Origin: Ephydatia muelleri
Lineage: Eukaryota; Porifera; Demospongiae; Spongillida; Spongillidae
NCBI GenBank assembly: GCA_013339895.1
Contig: JABACO010000024.1
Span: forward strand, 1,713,780-1,777,779
Length of the DNA stretch: 64,000 bases
Direction: 5' to 3'
Both the position numbers and the translations under genes were made by a program. Below the pieces are notes generated by a model. That model saw only the letters and a list, made by a program, of their open reading frames with translations. It was not told the origin of the DNA and did not search any database. Positions 34,858-49,100 of this stretch are shown here, piece after piece; positions within the stretch are counted from its first letter, which is position 1, and every line of letters begins with the position of its first letter.

Positions 34858-36715
34858 AAAACAACACTAGGCGCTAAGCATATTGGGGCTAATAAACACA
34901 ATGGAATAGCGGAAATAATAATGCATACCATAACGATGCTTGCACGTGACTAGAGGGTGGCTGTACTTCGTGTTTAAAATTGAGACCTTGAAAACGAAGC
35001 AACTGGAAAAAGTCCAAGGCATTATTACATCATCTTCAATTTGCGAGCCATTTATTTATCCATGTCAATGCCCCTTTATGAAATTGAAGGGTACTAGATT
35101 TATGTTAGGCCTTGTAATACAGACTATTTCAATTTATATGTTGTGATTTTAGACCATGAAGCATTAAATCACAGGGTACATGAGGTTGTCACATGATCCT
35201 TCATTTGTCCCATTTTTGAATACAACTTAATGAATAAAGAGATACGAGATGTGTAGGTCACTAAAATGATATTTTTAAAGAATAATTCGTGCGTTTTAGT
35301 ATCTTTTCCTTCAGATTTACATGAGACTCGATTCCTCTCAGTCATAGCACTTCACTGAGACCCCACAGGTAATCGCTAGACACTTGCAAAAAAAAATAGC
35401 AGCGTAAACGCTGTAACCTGGTTGTTCCTAATGGCAGGTACATGCATGTAATTAATTAGCTTGTCATTAAATTGATGCGGCACCATGCTAAAGACTGTCG
35501 CTTGTTTCACCCGAGGAACCCATGCCAGTGTAGACCAGAGCCACTGAGTTTGCCTAAGCCGTTCTGTCAGGCTGTATGGGTTTTTCCCAGATGTGCCTTC
35601 TCCCTTCATCCATAAATGCGTGTTTGCAACACTTACTGCGAACGTTTAGCACCATATATGGATATTACCATGCATGGATATTTTTCTAGGGGTCCATGCA
35701 CACCTGACTTGAATTTCATTTAATGGTCAGTCGTGCAATGGATGCTGACCTCACTGCCACAAACAACGCATACCTAAGAAGTGCACGGTCATCAGAGGGG
35801 CGAGCTTTCAGATTCAGTGTAACGGATCTAGCTGTAGCATCATTGTGTATTTAATGCGTTCTCTTCATCCTTTGGGTGTACATCTAAATACTGACATACT
35901 TTATATTCTTTTTGCATATAGTTAAAGTTTTCGGCCATTATACAGCTAAGTGTATTAAGGTGTTAATTGTGGTTACGCGTGGGAGTGTATCTTTTTATGG
36001 AATATGCGGATTGGTGTTTAAGAAATATGTACACACACGCACACCAATAAAAATATGTACTAAACATTAAAAAGGGAACTGGTCATAAAATTAGCACCAG
36101 TCTAAAAATTAGCACAGAATAATTTTAACATAGCCTTTATGGGGTTAAGTCTCCTTGCCAATAGAGAAGCCCTTAGTGTGGCAAAAATAAGGGGTAGATG
36201 ATAAAGATGCCTGGTGTGGCCAAAATGGAGGAGGTATTATGAGGTTAAGGAACTTAATCTATAAAGCTGGCCAAGATAGAAGGTACCATGGGGTTAACGA
36301 AATTTTATTATAATAAGATATTTGGCCAATACAGATGCGTGGGTTTGGCCAATTTAGAGAGATATTACATTGTTCCATGATTTGTACAACTGATATGAGT
36401 GCTATGTCAAGTATTGACATATGACAGTACATAATTACAGTTGTTACTTCAATCGTTTTTTTTTGCAGTGATTCTTTGGGTGGCACTCCTGGAGTGTGAA
36501 TCAATGGGTTTTCTAAACTGTACTTATTGTGCTTGTTTATTAGTTACTGAATGCACAGCACCTCTCAAATAACGGTATTTTGCACAGATTTCTGTTGAAG
36601 TAAGCTCTAAGGCTAGTTCTTGTATATCATTTTACAGGACATGTTTAGTGTTTACATATTGTGGTGGAGTGTGCCTGTTAAACATACTGATATAATTGTC
36701 ATAATGACTTGTACT
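34858..36715. other. No gene seen
   Basis: AT-rich sequence with only short chance open frames on both strands. Confidence 0.4.
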
Positions 36716-36716
36716 G

Positions 36717-37078
36717 TAGTGTGGTGTGGTGTGGTGTGGTGTGGTGTGGTGCGGTGCGGTGCGGTGCGGTGCGGTGCGGTGCGGTGCGGTGCGGTGCGGT
36801 GCGGTGCGGTGCGGTGCGGTGCGGTGCGGTGCGGTGCGGTGCGGTGCGGTGCGGTGCGGTGCGGTGCGGTGCGGTGCGGTGGCGGTGCGGTGCGGTGCGG
36901 TGCGGTGCGGTGCGGTGCGGTGCGGTGCGGTGCGGTGCGGTGCGGTGCGGTGCGGTGCGGTGTGGTGTGGTGTGGTGTGGTGTGGTGTGGTGTGGTGTGG
37001 TGTGGTGTGGTGTGGTGTGGTGTGGTGTGGTGTGGTGTGGTGTGGTGTGGTGTGTTGTGGTGTGGTGTGGTGTGATGT
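36717..37078. repeat. GYGGT pentamer satellite
   Basis: About 72 units of five bases. Units are GTGGT at the left edge, then about 48 consecutive GCGGT, then about 23 GTGGT; one extra G near 36881 shifts the register. Because the unit is not a multiple of three, all frames are open in both directions; the resulting proteins are artefacts. Confidence 0.98.
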
Positions 37079-37180
37079 AGTATAGTTCTTTGTTCTTGTG
37101 TATGTTCAAATTGTGATTAGGTCCATTTAGTGGTGTATATGTATTATTGCTGTATGTGTATTTCTGGGTTGGTATATTTC

Positions 37181-37181
<1 letters not shown>

Positions 37182-37213
<32 letters not shown>
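37182..37213. repeat. (AAT)n microsatellite
   Basis: About ten AAT units at the 5' border of a LINE copy. Confidence 0.95.
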
Positions 37214-38697
37214 TGGGCTGTTACTATTATTCAGAAGCAGGGTCCTGCTCTTCGTCTCTGGATCAATCCTGCCAAATGTGCATTGTTCTCTCACACTGTC
37301 TTGTCAGACTTTCCCCAAGAAATGAAGGTGTCCCATGAGCCAAACTTCGAAGTCCTCGCAGCTATAACAGGTGATCCCATCTTTTGTGCTAAGTTTTTAG
37401 CACAACGGCGTGCTAAGGCTGCCAAGTTGCTATCCCAGCTGGTTACTGTGGGCTCATTGGACCCCCAAGTTGCTCTTCTCCTCTTGCATCGTACTGTAAA
37501 TTAGTTCATCTTGCTCGTTCAACTCCACCCTCCCTTATCTCTGATGGTTTGGCATTGTTTGATGCTGATATTTGATGCTGTTTTTCAGAATGCACTGGAA
37601 TTGATACAGCTGACAATGACTGGTTGCATATTCAACTGAGCCTTGGTAGGGGTGGTCTTGGCCTTCGCAGTCTTGCTCTCCATTCTCCAGCTGCTTATTT
37701 GGCATCACTGATTAAGGTCGGGTCCCTAATACCATTGGATTATTATGCCTTGGAGTCGATCAATATTTTTAACAATACCATCCCACCAGTGCATGCAATT
37801 TCTGGAGCATTCTACTTTAAGCCAATAGTATCTCTCTGCTAGGTTGGAAAACCACCAGTTTGAACAGCTACTATTTCAATCTTCCCCTGCCAACCGTGCA
37901 CGTTTATTGTCTGCGTCCTCACACCATGCTGCATCTTGGTTGTCAGTCATCCCTTCAGTAGGCCTTAACCTTCACCTTGAGCCTGATGAATTCCAGACTG
38001 CATTGAAGTGGTGGCTACGAATTGACACATCTTTGGGTTCTTGCTGTCCGCATTGTCCTGATCACCAGCTAGACCCCCTAGGACACCATGCAGTGACATG
38101 CAAAGGTGGAGGGGATGTCGTGCTGCACCACAACTGTTACAGCTTGAGGGATGTCTTTTCACAGTTCTGCCATCGAGCGCGTCTGGGGGGACAGCTTGAA
38201 GTAGGTTGTGGACGTGGGGTAGACAAAAGACATAGCCGTCCAGCTGATATTCTTGTACAGAACTGGATAATCGGCAAACCAGCAGCTTTTGACTTTACTG
38301 TAACCTCACCGCTTAATCTCACTACTTTAACTGAAGCTGGAGTTACAAGAGGGTCTGCAGCTATGGCAGCTGAAGTTCGGAAGCATGGGGTTAAAAATCA
38401 TAAGTGTTCAGAGCTTGGATGGGTTTCTATACCCCTAGCAGTTGAGACTTAAGGTTGCTGGGGTGCAGAAGCCCAGTCCATCTAGCATCCCATCTGGTCA
38501 TCCAGTTGCAATACAGCAAATCCAAGGCCATCAATACCATCTACCAACGCCTCAACATAACACTGATTAGAGCAAATACCAGAGCTTTGCTTTCACATTC
38601 AGGCTTTTTCAGGTCTGAGTGTGGAGTTTAACTAGTGGTGTATATGTGTAATTGTATTGCTGTTCTTGTCCTTTGTTATATTCAATGATAATAATAA
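37213..38697 (+). mobile_element. LINE family 1, copy 1 (5'-truncated)
   Basis: Colinear with 61560-63050. Frames: ALRLWINPAKCALFS and HEPNFEVLAAITGDPIFCAK (end of reverse transcriptase), LGRGGLGLRSLALHSPAAYL, then a 202-codon frame (37844-38452) with the zinc knuckle CPHC...GHHAVTC and the nuclease motif RPADILVQNWIIGKPAAFD. Frames change at about 37503 and 37843, and TAA ends the frame at 38450, where the fuller copy continues. Ends near GATAATAATAAAAT. Inactive. Confidence 0.85.
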
Positions 38698-38775
38698 AAT
38701 ATAGTTAGCGTTTTGTGTACATTGTGTGTAGTCTAGTTGTATATGATTGAAAGAAATGATTAATAAAAATAATAA

Positions 38776-39005
38776 TAATGGGGCAAGCAGGCACATGATA
38801 CCTTCTCCAGGCTGGCATCATTCCTAGCCATTCACCAGTCCTCCCCCAAGGCAGTAGTTGTGGCTGAAATTTATGGCCGGTTGAATGTGGTCCTGGTTCG
38901 GTCCATTGCTAGAGCCATCCTGGCCAGGAAGCTTCCACCCTCCTAACTTGCTATTAGTTGTTTAGTTGTACTCAGTGTATGTGTTTTGACTTCTAAATAA
39001 TATTA
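38776..39005 (+). mobile_element. LINE family 1, copy 2 (3' end only)
   Basis: Begins right after AATAATAAT; codes FSRLASFLAIHQSSPKAVVV and LVRSIARAILARK, the extreme C-terminus of the family, then TAA and a short 3' UTR ending in an AAT-rich tail. Confidence 0.75.
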
Positions 39006-39019
39006 TTAAATAATAATAA

Positions 39020-39500
39020 TATTTTGCGTGATATCCTTGCGGAGTCCTGCCAGCGAGCTCATCTGGGTGTCCAGGTGGAAATGGGTAACAATCTCACCAA
39101 CAACAGCCACACCCGTCCAGCTGACCTTTTAGTTCCAAACTGGGTCTTGGGCAAGCCAGCAGCTTTTGACCTGTCTGTCACATCTCCACTTAATCCAACA
39201 ACTCTTTTGTGACCACAGGTGTAGCTGCACTGACCACTGAGCTGAGAAAGCACTCATCTAATGACACCAAATGCAAGGAACTGGACTGGGTCATTAGTGG
39301 TGGAGTCGTATGGAGCCTGGGGAAAGGAGGCTTTGGAGTCTATCTCCCGGCTAGCTTCTCGACTAGCCACTTGCTCGTCCAAGGCAAAGTCAGTGGTTCT
39401 TACCGAACTCTACGGGCAGCTGGACCTTCACCTGGTACGAGCTAATGCAATTGCCATCCTTGCCCGTAGCCTCGGTCAAAGTGATGTAGGGTAGATATAG
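39020..39500 (+). mobile_element. LINE family 1, copy 3 (3' part)
   Basis: Starts inside the endonuclease region after the AAT-rich tail of copy 2: LRDILAESCQRAHLGVQVEM, RPADLLVPNWVLGKPAAFD, then a frame change near 39212 and the C-terminus SRLASRLATCSSKAKSVVL, TAG. The 3' flank (GTACATTGTGTGTAGTCTAG) is shared with the flank of copy 1 at about 38717. Confidence 0.8.
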
Positions 39501-40763
39501 TTAGCATTTTGTGTACATTGTGTGTAGTCTAGTTGTGTATGATTGAAAGAATAGTAACAGATTTTACAATACGCATAAAAACATTGATTTTACTGCACAC
39601 ACACACATTCATACAAACCCACACACAAACAAACACACACATACACACAGATTCATAAATAGGGACCCACCCACAGACAAAAACACACACATACACCAAC
39701 ACACATCTCAATATGCACATGTAGTTCTGGTAGTTCAGCTCCATCATCAAATCCTGTAGCGCTTCTCCGTTTGGTTCGGGATCCTCGAAGACATAGATTG
39801 GTGGCCCTCAAAATGGCAAAGGACTACCTGGCTCGTATCCATCCTGCAACTGCAGAACTGATATGTTTTTTTTTTTCCTCCATTTTTAGCAACAAGGATT
39901 TGTATGAAGCATTCTGCTTCTCAGTCCAAATTTAAGGCTTTAACAGATCAAATCAGATCAGATTGGCATTATGATCTGATATGTTAAGGCATGTATCTGA
40001 ATCTGATCTGATTTAGCAGACAGATCCAAGGTACATGATCTGCATGAATTTGAAGGTAACGGCCATTGGATATCTGAATATCTGGACCCACGGTAGTAGG
40101 TCCTATGTAGGATTGGCTCCATGGGCGTGGTTTCGATCAAGCACATGCAATGAAGACCATTCTGCTAAATTGTCTGACATTTTTCGTTGCAAGTCATCTT
40201 ACCAAATCCAGTGTTTTGTTTTTACACCACCCAGACCAATCCTACATCCTACTCCATTTCAGTCTCAAAGAGAATTTTTTTAAATATACTTGTAACTTTA
40301 CTATCCTTGCACAATATTATGAAATTACATTATGAAACATTCTGACGACCCCTAAATTGGACAAACTTGGTTGGATTAATGTTTCTAGCTTACCTGTGTC
40401 GAACCTACGTGAGAAATGAAACCAATTCTTGTAAAAAATACAAGCGAGCAAGGGGAAAATGCCGATATTGGAAGAGGGCGGGGCAAAAATTAAGAACAAA
40501 TAATGGAAAAGCCTACCGCGTTATTTCACACACCGCCAACCGCCTTTTGCCAAAAATACAAACGCACGCGAACTGTTAAATCTGGAACCCTCGGTCCCAG
40601 ACCACCCAATATTCAGATATGCGTGAATCCGATGGGATTGGGCGGGCTATAATCCGAATCTGTTCCGACTTTGGAACATCAATCTGAATGATAAATGAAA
40701 CGAACTGAATCCGATCCGTTGGCCTTTCGGATAGGATATCTGAATTCGGATCCGATCCGTTAG
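39501..40763. other. No certain gene; CA-rich and palindromic stretches
   Basis: 39595-39715 is an imperfect CA-rich repeat. 39770-39860 has a plus-strand peptide (HRLVALKMAKDYLARIHPAT) of mobile-element flavour. ATCAGATC motifs around 39947-40020 and a loosely inverted GGATATCTGAATATCT pair (about 40066 and 40605) hint at a decayed element. Confidence 0.35.
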
Positions 40764-41310
40764 CTCTTTGAACGCCAAGTGTGTATATGCATGCACACAC
40801 AACCATTACTCCATTCATGCATGATTTAGATATTGGTGCAAAAATGTGTTGATCAGTCACAGCTCTATGATGCATGCAAATGCTTGCTGCACTTGTAACC
40901 TTATAAGTCCATATTATGTCACTGGCTAAAGAACCCCATGATTCAGATGATTTCACTTCATTTCACTAATGCATCGTTTACAATACTCAAAGAACAAGAA
41001 TGCGTAGCCTACAGGCCTGTTCACTCCGGCCCCCCCCCCCCCCCCCCCCCCCCCCATTTGCAAGTTAGCATATGACAAAAGGCCAGTGGGTTATAATGCA
41101 AAAGGTGTTTACAAACCGGGACCACATATATGTATGTCTATGGGCCGTATGGGGTTACATGCATGTCAGTATTGCACTTGCATGCACATTGAAAGTGATT
41201 CTGATCACTGAACACAATATAACACATAGCACTGCATGAATGGTGAAGACGATATCGATAATTCTCGTTTTGTGAGTTAGCATGTATATATGCACTTGGC
41301 GTTCAAAGAG
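40764..41310. mobile_element. TTAA-type MITE, complete copy
   Basis: Terminal repeats CTCTTTGAACGCCAAGTG (left) and CACTTGGCGTTCAAAGAG (right) over 547 bp. Flanks TTAG and TTTTAA are a decayed TTAA target site. Contains a poly-C run (about 41030-41055) and matches the copies at 11981 and 14011. Confidence 0.85.
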
Positions 41311-42502
<1,192 letters not shown>

Positions 42503-43909
42503 CAGCCCTTTAGTGTATTCATACCACTGTATAAATGCCAACCCTCTTAAAACAGCAAAGACCTTTCATTGTTGACCACACTGCTTTACATGGCCGCATT
42601 CACACAGCTGAGCCAACGCATAACCACGATGATGAATCAGTGATGGTATTGGAGCATGCTGAATCTGATATTTATAGCCACCAGCATATCTGAGGGAGGA
42701 AATGAATCACATGTGCTAAGTTGAAAAAAAGCTCTGATTGCAATAATTCCACATGTAGTGCTGCACTAACTGACCTATGTGCAAAGCATGTACTTGATCT
42801 GCAAAAAACAAGTAGAGATATCCCAAACAACAACAAGAGATCTCACAAGGCAACAAAAGTCACACAAGGGCACCATTTTCTGAAGAGTTCTTTGCAACAG
42901 CGGCTGAGTGGATCAGTGAGGCTTTATTGGATTGCCCAATCATGAACCTTGACAATCGTTTTTCTCATTTGATGACAGCAAAGTGTGAATTTGCAATCTC
43001 CTTTTCAGAAATCTATTGCTGTCCTTGTGAAATTAAGAATTGACGTCCTATGTAAGATATGGCAGCTGCCACCGTGCACGTATATTGCACAAAGTGGTTG
43101 TTATATTGAACAATGAATTGAGACCTTTAATTTTAAGACCTGATAGGGAAGCATTGAGGCTAAAAATAATGGCCATGAGTTTTCTGACGTACAGAGGGAA
43201 CTTACACATACGCGACATACTTTCTCGCGACAACTTTGCGCACAAACACAAGCCCTTCACCCAGGCCGCAAACAAACTGATTGTTCGCCTCTAGAGATTT
43301 GTACGCTGATTCGAGGTTACAAAACTGGTTTGGGGATACCAAGTCATGCATTCTATGAATCGGTGTACGGAACTTCTTCGGATGACTCATTTGTGCTTAC
43401 GTTCAAAGCAAAACGGATCGATATACCGTATACCGTTGATTAATTGAATCTTCTGTAAATACCTAGCGTTCGCATCTGTAGACAAACTCTGCATACAAGC
43501 AGCTTTATTACGTCACCTTAGCGGTCATATGACACTCACGCGATGAAAAAGGCTGGAATGATGCATAATTGCACTGCGGTAGATAAAATTAAATGCAAGG
43601 TGCAAGAATGCATGCATACTGTGGTTGTGACTCGCCCCAACTTTGTTCGACGCTTTCTGTTACTTGACTGTTGTGTATTGAACATTACAACGCTCGCCAA
43701 GTAAGTTAATATAGCGGAGGAAGGGTGTTAAACAGCTCGTAGTGCCAGGTTGGCAGATGCTCGTCTGTCTTTGTTCTTTGAATGCAATCACGAGTTGAGG
43801 CTGAATGACAGTGAAGCTCATTATATTGGCCGTTCACTGATGACCTTGCTGTTGGCTTGGCAACTGACATATCGTCAATGTTCCGTTCCCAGACCTTATC
43901 CGTCTCGTA
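42503..43909. other. Upstream region of the Sema-aGPCR gene
   Basis: No coding exon recognised. The promoter of the gene starting at 43910 should lie here; I see no convincing TATA box. Confidence 0.35.
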
Positions 43910-46103
43910 ATGGATCACTACTGGCAAAGCTTCGCGCTACTTGTGTGCCTTATAGTAGGCTCCAATGCTCAGCCCCCAGTTGCAGGAGCCGTATTCACAC
44001 GAAGTTACAGCCAGGTGCTCTCAAGTAAGTGCATGCGCTCTATAGCTCGTCGGGTTTCGGGGGTGTACATGTGTCGATCCGGACGTGAGGAAGGTGCATG
44101 CCAGGATAACGCTTACAATTGAGAGTGCGAGAGTGCGAATAGAAGAAGGTAACGAGAGCGGCGTACGAGGCTGGGGGGGAGGGGGGGGGGGGGGGGAAGG
44201 TAGGGCCGATAAGCTAAGGAGAAATAGAGAATAGCGAGATAGAGCGTTACGAGATAGAGCTTAGCGGCCAACTGTTGATCATATCTCGGCTTGCGTTGTA
44301 CCAACATTTTCACCTAGTACGACACATTTGCAAGTCCAAATTAGCACAATTTGGCTATATGCAAGTACTAGATTGTGGAGTTATCCCCTCTACAGGTCGA
44401 CAAATTACGACATCGTACTGCAGCTGTGGGTGATAAGATACTAACTTTGTGGACGAAAGCACACGTTCGCTTGATAGTAGTTTGGTTACTACTAGCCGCA
44501 TTGAGCCTGCCAGCACGCATCCATTTAGGTATACAGGTGGGGTTACGCCATAAATCAGCGAAAGCAGACTGGCATGCATGCGTAGGAGTAATGATGACTT
44601 ATGGTTGGTGTGCATATCGGCAGACCGATGAGGGGTGTTCTATTGACAGACACAAAATGCAAATGGGTGTGAAAGGGGATCATAGTTTTACGGTTCAGAG
44701 AGGAGGGAAAAGGATCTAAATAATACAAAACCATATCGTAATCTACTGAGGTTAGAGTATTTGAGTTAGTATACCTTGAGTAACAGCACAGACATGTACA
44801 GGTATGATTATATAGCGCGTTAAGTGTCTTACGACAGCTGCAATGTGTGTGTAGATGAATATACTTCTGAATGCCACATTAGTTCATCACGTTGCTAGCT
44901 AAATTGATATCTAAAACTGCCTCACCAATGTTCAAGCTATAATTGTACAAGATTGCGCTTTTTGCTTGTTGCACAGTGGTACATGCACTGTGACGTATCT
45001 GATAGATGAGACAAGCATGCACAGTTACTGTATAGTATGTAATGGTTTTGTGGTAAATTAAATATTTTTGCGGCAACTTTAATGCTTGGATATATTTCAG
45101 ACTATGAGTACTCGAAATACAGTGGACAAAGTGGTACATCGACACCATACTTCATCAGCCAGCTGAACTTTGACTCAATTCCAGGCAGCATAGCTGTGGG
45201 AGCAGCGTAAGGATATGATCGAATGTGCATGCATGCAGTATGTAGGTGTAGCTTCCAAGGAAAGAAGTTTAAGAGTTGCAAGTAGCACATACAGTATCGA
45301 TTAAGCATTTTCATTCCCGAGTAGAATATCATTCAGATGAAGATGAAGATGCGGTGAAATCCAATATCTAAACTAAGACTCGATACTTTCTAAGTCACTG
45401 AAACAAAAGGGTGATTGGTCAAAAACTGCATGCTTAACAAACGCACCAAAGAAATATACATCCATGTATCAATGGTGTGGGTTTGATTTAATGCAATGTG
45501 AGGTGCAATTCCGTTCAACAGGGACTGGCTCTATGTATTAAATCTGAACCTTACTATGGCTAAACAAGTGAATCTGCTGCCACAAGCCTCCACTTCAGCA
45601 TGTTCAGCTGCTATTGGATACAATCCAGTGAGGTCCATTATTAAGTTGCATGGTTCTACATCCACACCCCTTTCCTCTCTCCTCCCCAGGACTACGTGTG
45701 CAGGAACCACCTTCGTGTGTTCCCCTCCAGTCCCACTGATCCCACCAGACTGCTGGTTTGTGGAAGTGAGGCCATTGGGACTCCATCTTGTAGGGCAGTT
45801 AATGTAAGTCAAAGAGTGATGTTATGATTGACTGTACATACATATAAGACAAAGTAGTTTTCATGAAGCTGTGTCATAATAACTCCATATTGATGAAAGT
45901 TTAATTTTAATTCCGCAATTGAAGTAATATTAATGCGTAAACAGTTATTTGGAAATTTGGCATCTCGATTGTATATATACATGTATTTACCGAATTCCAC
46001 ATCAGGTGATCGACAGCTTCACATTCACATTTGAATGAACAGTTGCCTAAGGAAATAAACCTGCATGTAGAAATGCAGTGAACACCTCATTTACACTATT
46101 AGT

Positions 46104-46150
<47 letters not shown>

Positions 46151-49100
46151 CACGCACACACACGCACACACGCACACACACACACACACACATCTACATA
46201 AACACATCTACACACTGTTTAGCATTGTACAGTGCACGAAAGGAAAATAATGGGATACATTTTCAAAACTATAATTTCCCATGCTTATACTTTCAGATGT
46301 CTAACCTACTGAGCTTCACTAGTGTGACAGCAGCTAATGGTATGGTCTCCATTAGACCTGATTTCTATGGAAGCGGAATTGCCTATAATGGTAAGATTTC
46401 TGTGCATGTTGTAGGTGTCTGTAGCTCTGCAGATGATAATTTGATGTTATTTTCCTTCATGCAGTAAGCAATCCAAGGGGCATTAACATCTTTGCCGTTT
46501 CTACTCTCAACTTGGATGCCAGCAACACTGGTCTATTCTTCCTCACTGTCAACTACACAAACCCTACAGACCCTAACTCACTCTACACAGTACTGCAGCT
46601 GCGCACTAATAGCATTGCCAATTTCAAAGGTGCATTGCTTTGCTGTATGTTATTCAATTTCAGTACTGTTATTCTCTCCTGTATGTAGCCCCAGTGTTTG
46701 TGGACACCTATAGGGCCAACTATGCCCCCAGGACTGCCCTTCTGCCTGGTGTCATGGATCCCATCAGTCCTGATGAACACAAATATTTCTATGCGTTTGT
46801 GAGAGACACTGATAGCACAAATGTAAGCTACTCTGATTTAAGCAATGAATATCATTAGGTGCATCCAGCGCCCACTTAGCCCTTTGTACAATTGTGCAAT
46901 ATTAGAATAGCTGTTCTCAGAGTTAAAACTGATTTTAGTAGTAACTACACCCAGTACATCCTGCTACAACTAACTGCGTATAGTTAATTTGCGTTCTTAT
47001 GTCTCTCTAGAAAATCATAAGTCAACTTGTTCGTGTCTGTCAGGTCAGTAAATCTTTATTCAATGACATGAGGGACTGCATAAAGAGACTTCCTCTTACC
47101 TCTTAACTGTAGAATGATCCAGGGAACAGTGGTGACAATGCTCCACTCACTCTGGTGAAGGCACGTATTAACTGCAACAGTGCAACATACTCCACCAACT
47201 ACAATGCCATCAGTAAGTGGACAGATAGACAGTTTACAGTTTACAGGATTGTGCAATAGTGATGTATTGCGTCTGATATTTCATTAACACATTATCATTC
47301 AGCATTATGATGACTCCCATGATCATTCAGCATTATGATGGCTCCCATGATCATTCAGCATTATGATGGCTCCCATCATCGTTCATTTCATACAATTTTA
47401 AGGTTCTGTGCATAGCAAGTACGACAACAATATTCTCACGTTTAGTGCCCAGGCATTGTCAGTAAGATAAATGTTGGAAACATATTGATTCTTTCATCTA
47501 AAGAATTTTGCTTATTGTATGCAATGACAATGCTAATATGTAATACTATGCCACAGGTGGTGTTGCATTCAACCAGATGGGGAGGTATTATCAGAATGGA
47601 GATTGGTCACTGTTCATGTATGGAGTCTTCACTACCACCATAGGGTTAGTGTCCATATGTGCTACACAACAATGTTGGAGGCTGCATTCCAGTGATGTCA
47701 TGAGACTTTATCTTGTTTCGATAAATGCAAAATGCTTGCAAAAGGGTGTTGACAAATATCATACATAATGCATTTTTGTCACAGCTCATAATGGATTTAT
47801 TGCATTGCAAAAATGATACTGAAAGGGACTCACACTTCAATGTAATGCTGCCATAGGCATCCAGAGACTAACTGCGTTTAACCCAACCACACTTTAATAT
47901 GGGATTGATGGATCTTACGTATACACATGGGAAAATACTCTCGGCAGAACAATTTGCTGTCTAAAGTTGCTATGTTCTAGGACAATGTAGCCAATGCTAC
48001 CCTGATTTACTATGTTTTAAGCAGTATTTAAAACTTGCTGGATCCATGCATATAATGTGACAAGGTAAATATATCACCCCACACTCAGTTTTTATTAAAC
48101 AAATTTCTTTTGAAACCTTCAGGTAGATGGTTTCTATCAGCAGAAAAAATGCATAGTTTAAAGCTTGCATTACACCCTCTTTTTGTTCGGTAGAGGTGTC
48201 ACCCTTTCTGCTGTGTGCGTCTACCCAGCCAATAACAGTGTGGAGGACTCAACTGGTCAATTTGGGAGGAATGGTGGTGTGTTTGACATCTTCAGGACTC
48301 TGCTTGTAAATCCCACTACGGGTGCACAAACGACATCTGGCTATGTGGAGGTAGGCACTTCATTTGGCAGGCAGTATTGCATATGAAGAAACTAAATGCA
48401 ATTATAACTTTGGTATTGCATGTAGGAATTGTTAAAAGTACTTTTGTATCAAATGATACTGTGGCATAGAGGGTTAAATTGCAAGTGCTTTAGCGAGTGC
48501 AATTTAAATTTATCTGTTGACTTCAAACCTCCCATCTTAGTGCACGACCAATGGAAATATGGCAAGACCAGACTACACCTACACTGACACAGTCTTGCCA
48601 ATAACTCAGATTGGCACTGAGCCACTGGCTGTGTTCAATGGTGTCACAGTTACTAAGATTGTGCTGGACCAGACCTGTGTAGTCACAAGCACGGCACAAA
48701 CCTGTGTCATCCAAGATGTGCTCTTTTTGGGAACAGGTATGCAATATAGTTTTTAGCACTGAAATTACATTTTTGGTGAGGCAATATCTTTAGGGTGTTT
48801 ATACATGTCATGATACCATGTAGCTGCTGGTACAGTGCTGAAGGTAGCCAGTGGCTTCACCAGTGGAAGCATATTCTCTATTGTATCCGAGGAGATCAAG
48901 GTACATTTAGGTGTTTTATAATGCACTGTACGTGATACCAGTTTGAGAGTTTTGCATTCATTCAGTGTAACATCATGTTCTCAGAATGTTCTCAGAATGT
49001 TCTCAGACAGATGGAATTTATTAGATACTATGTGCAGTTGCTGCAACTAATGGCTTTATCGCATGCATACTAAAGTATACGAGTACATGTTGTGGAGGAG

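Noticed and set aside
36620-37109. Long open frames on both strands across the pentamer array
   Set aside because: A five-base unit without stop-forming combinations leaves all frames open; the encoded repeats are identical in each frame and carry no start context.
44375-44719. Open frame of 114 codons as an extra receptor exon
   Set aside because: Lies in intron 1; joining it to exon 1 gives a stop, and skipping it keeps the phase with 45101.
45556-45807. Single open frame of 83 codons as one receptor exon
   Set aside because: It reads through an intron; splicing 45627 to 45690 (GTGAGG donor, CCCCAG acceptor) restores the Sema pattern VCRNHLRVF...LLVCGSEA in the correct frame.
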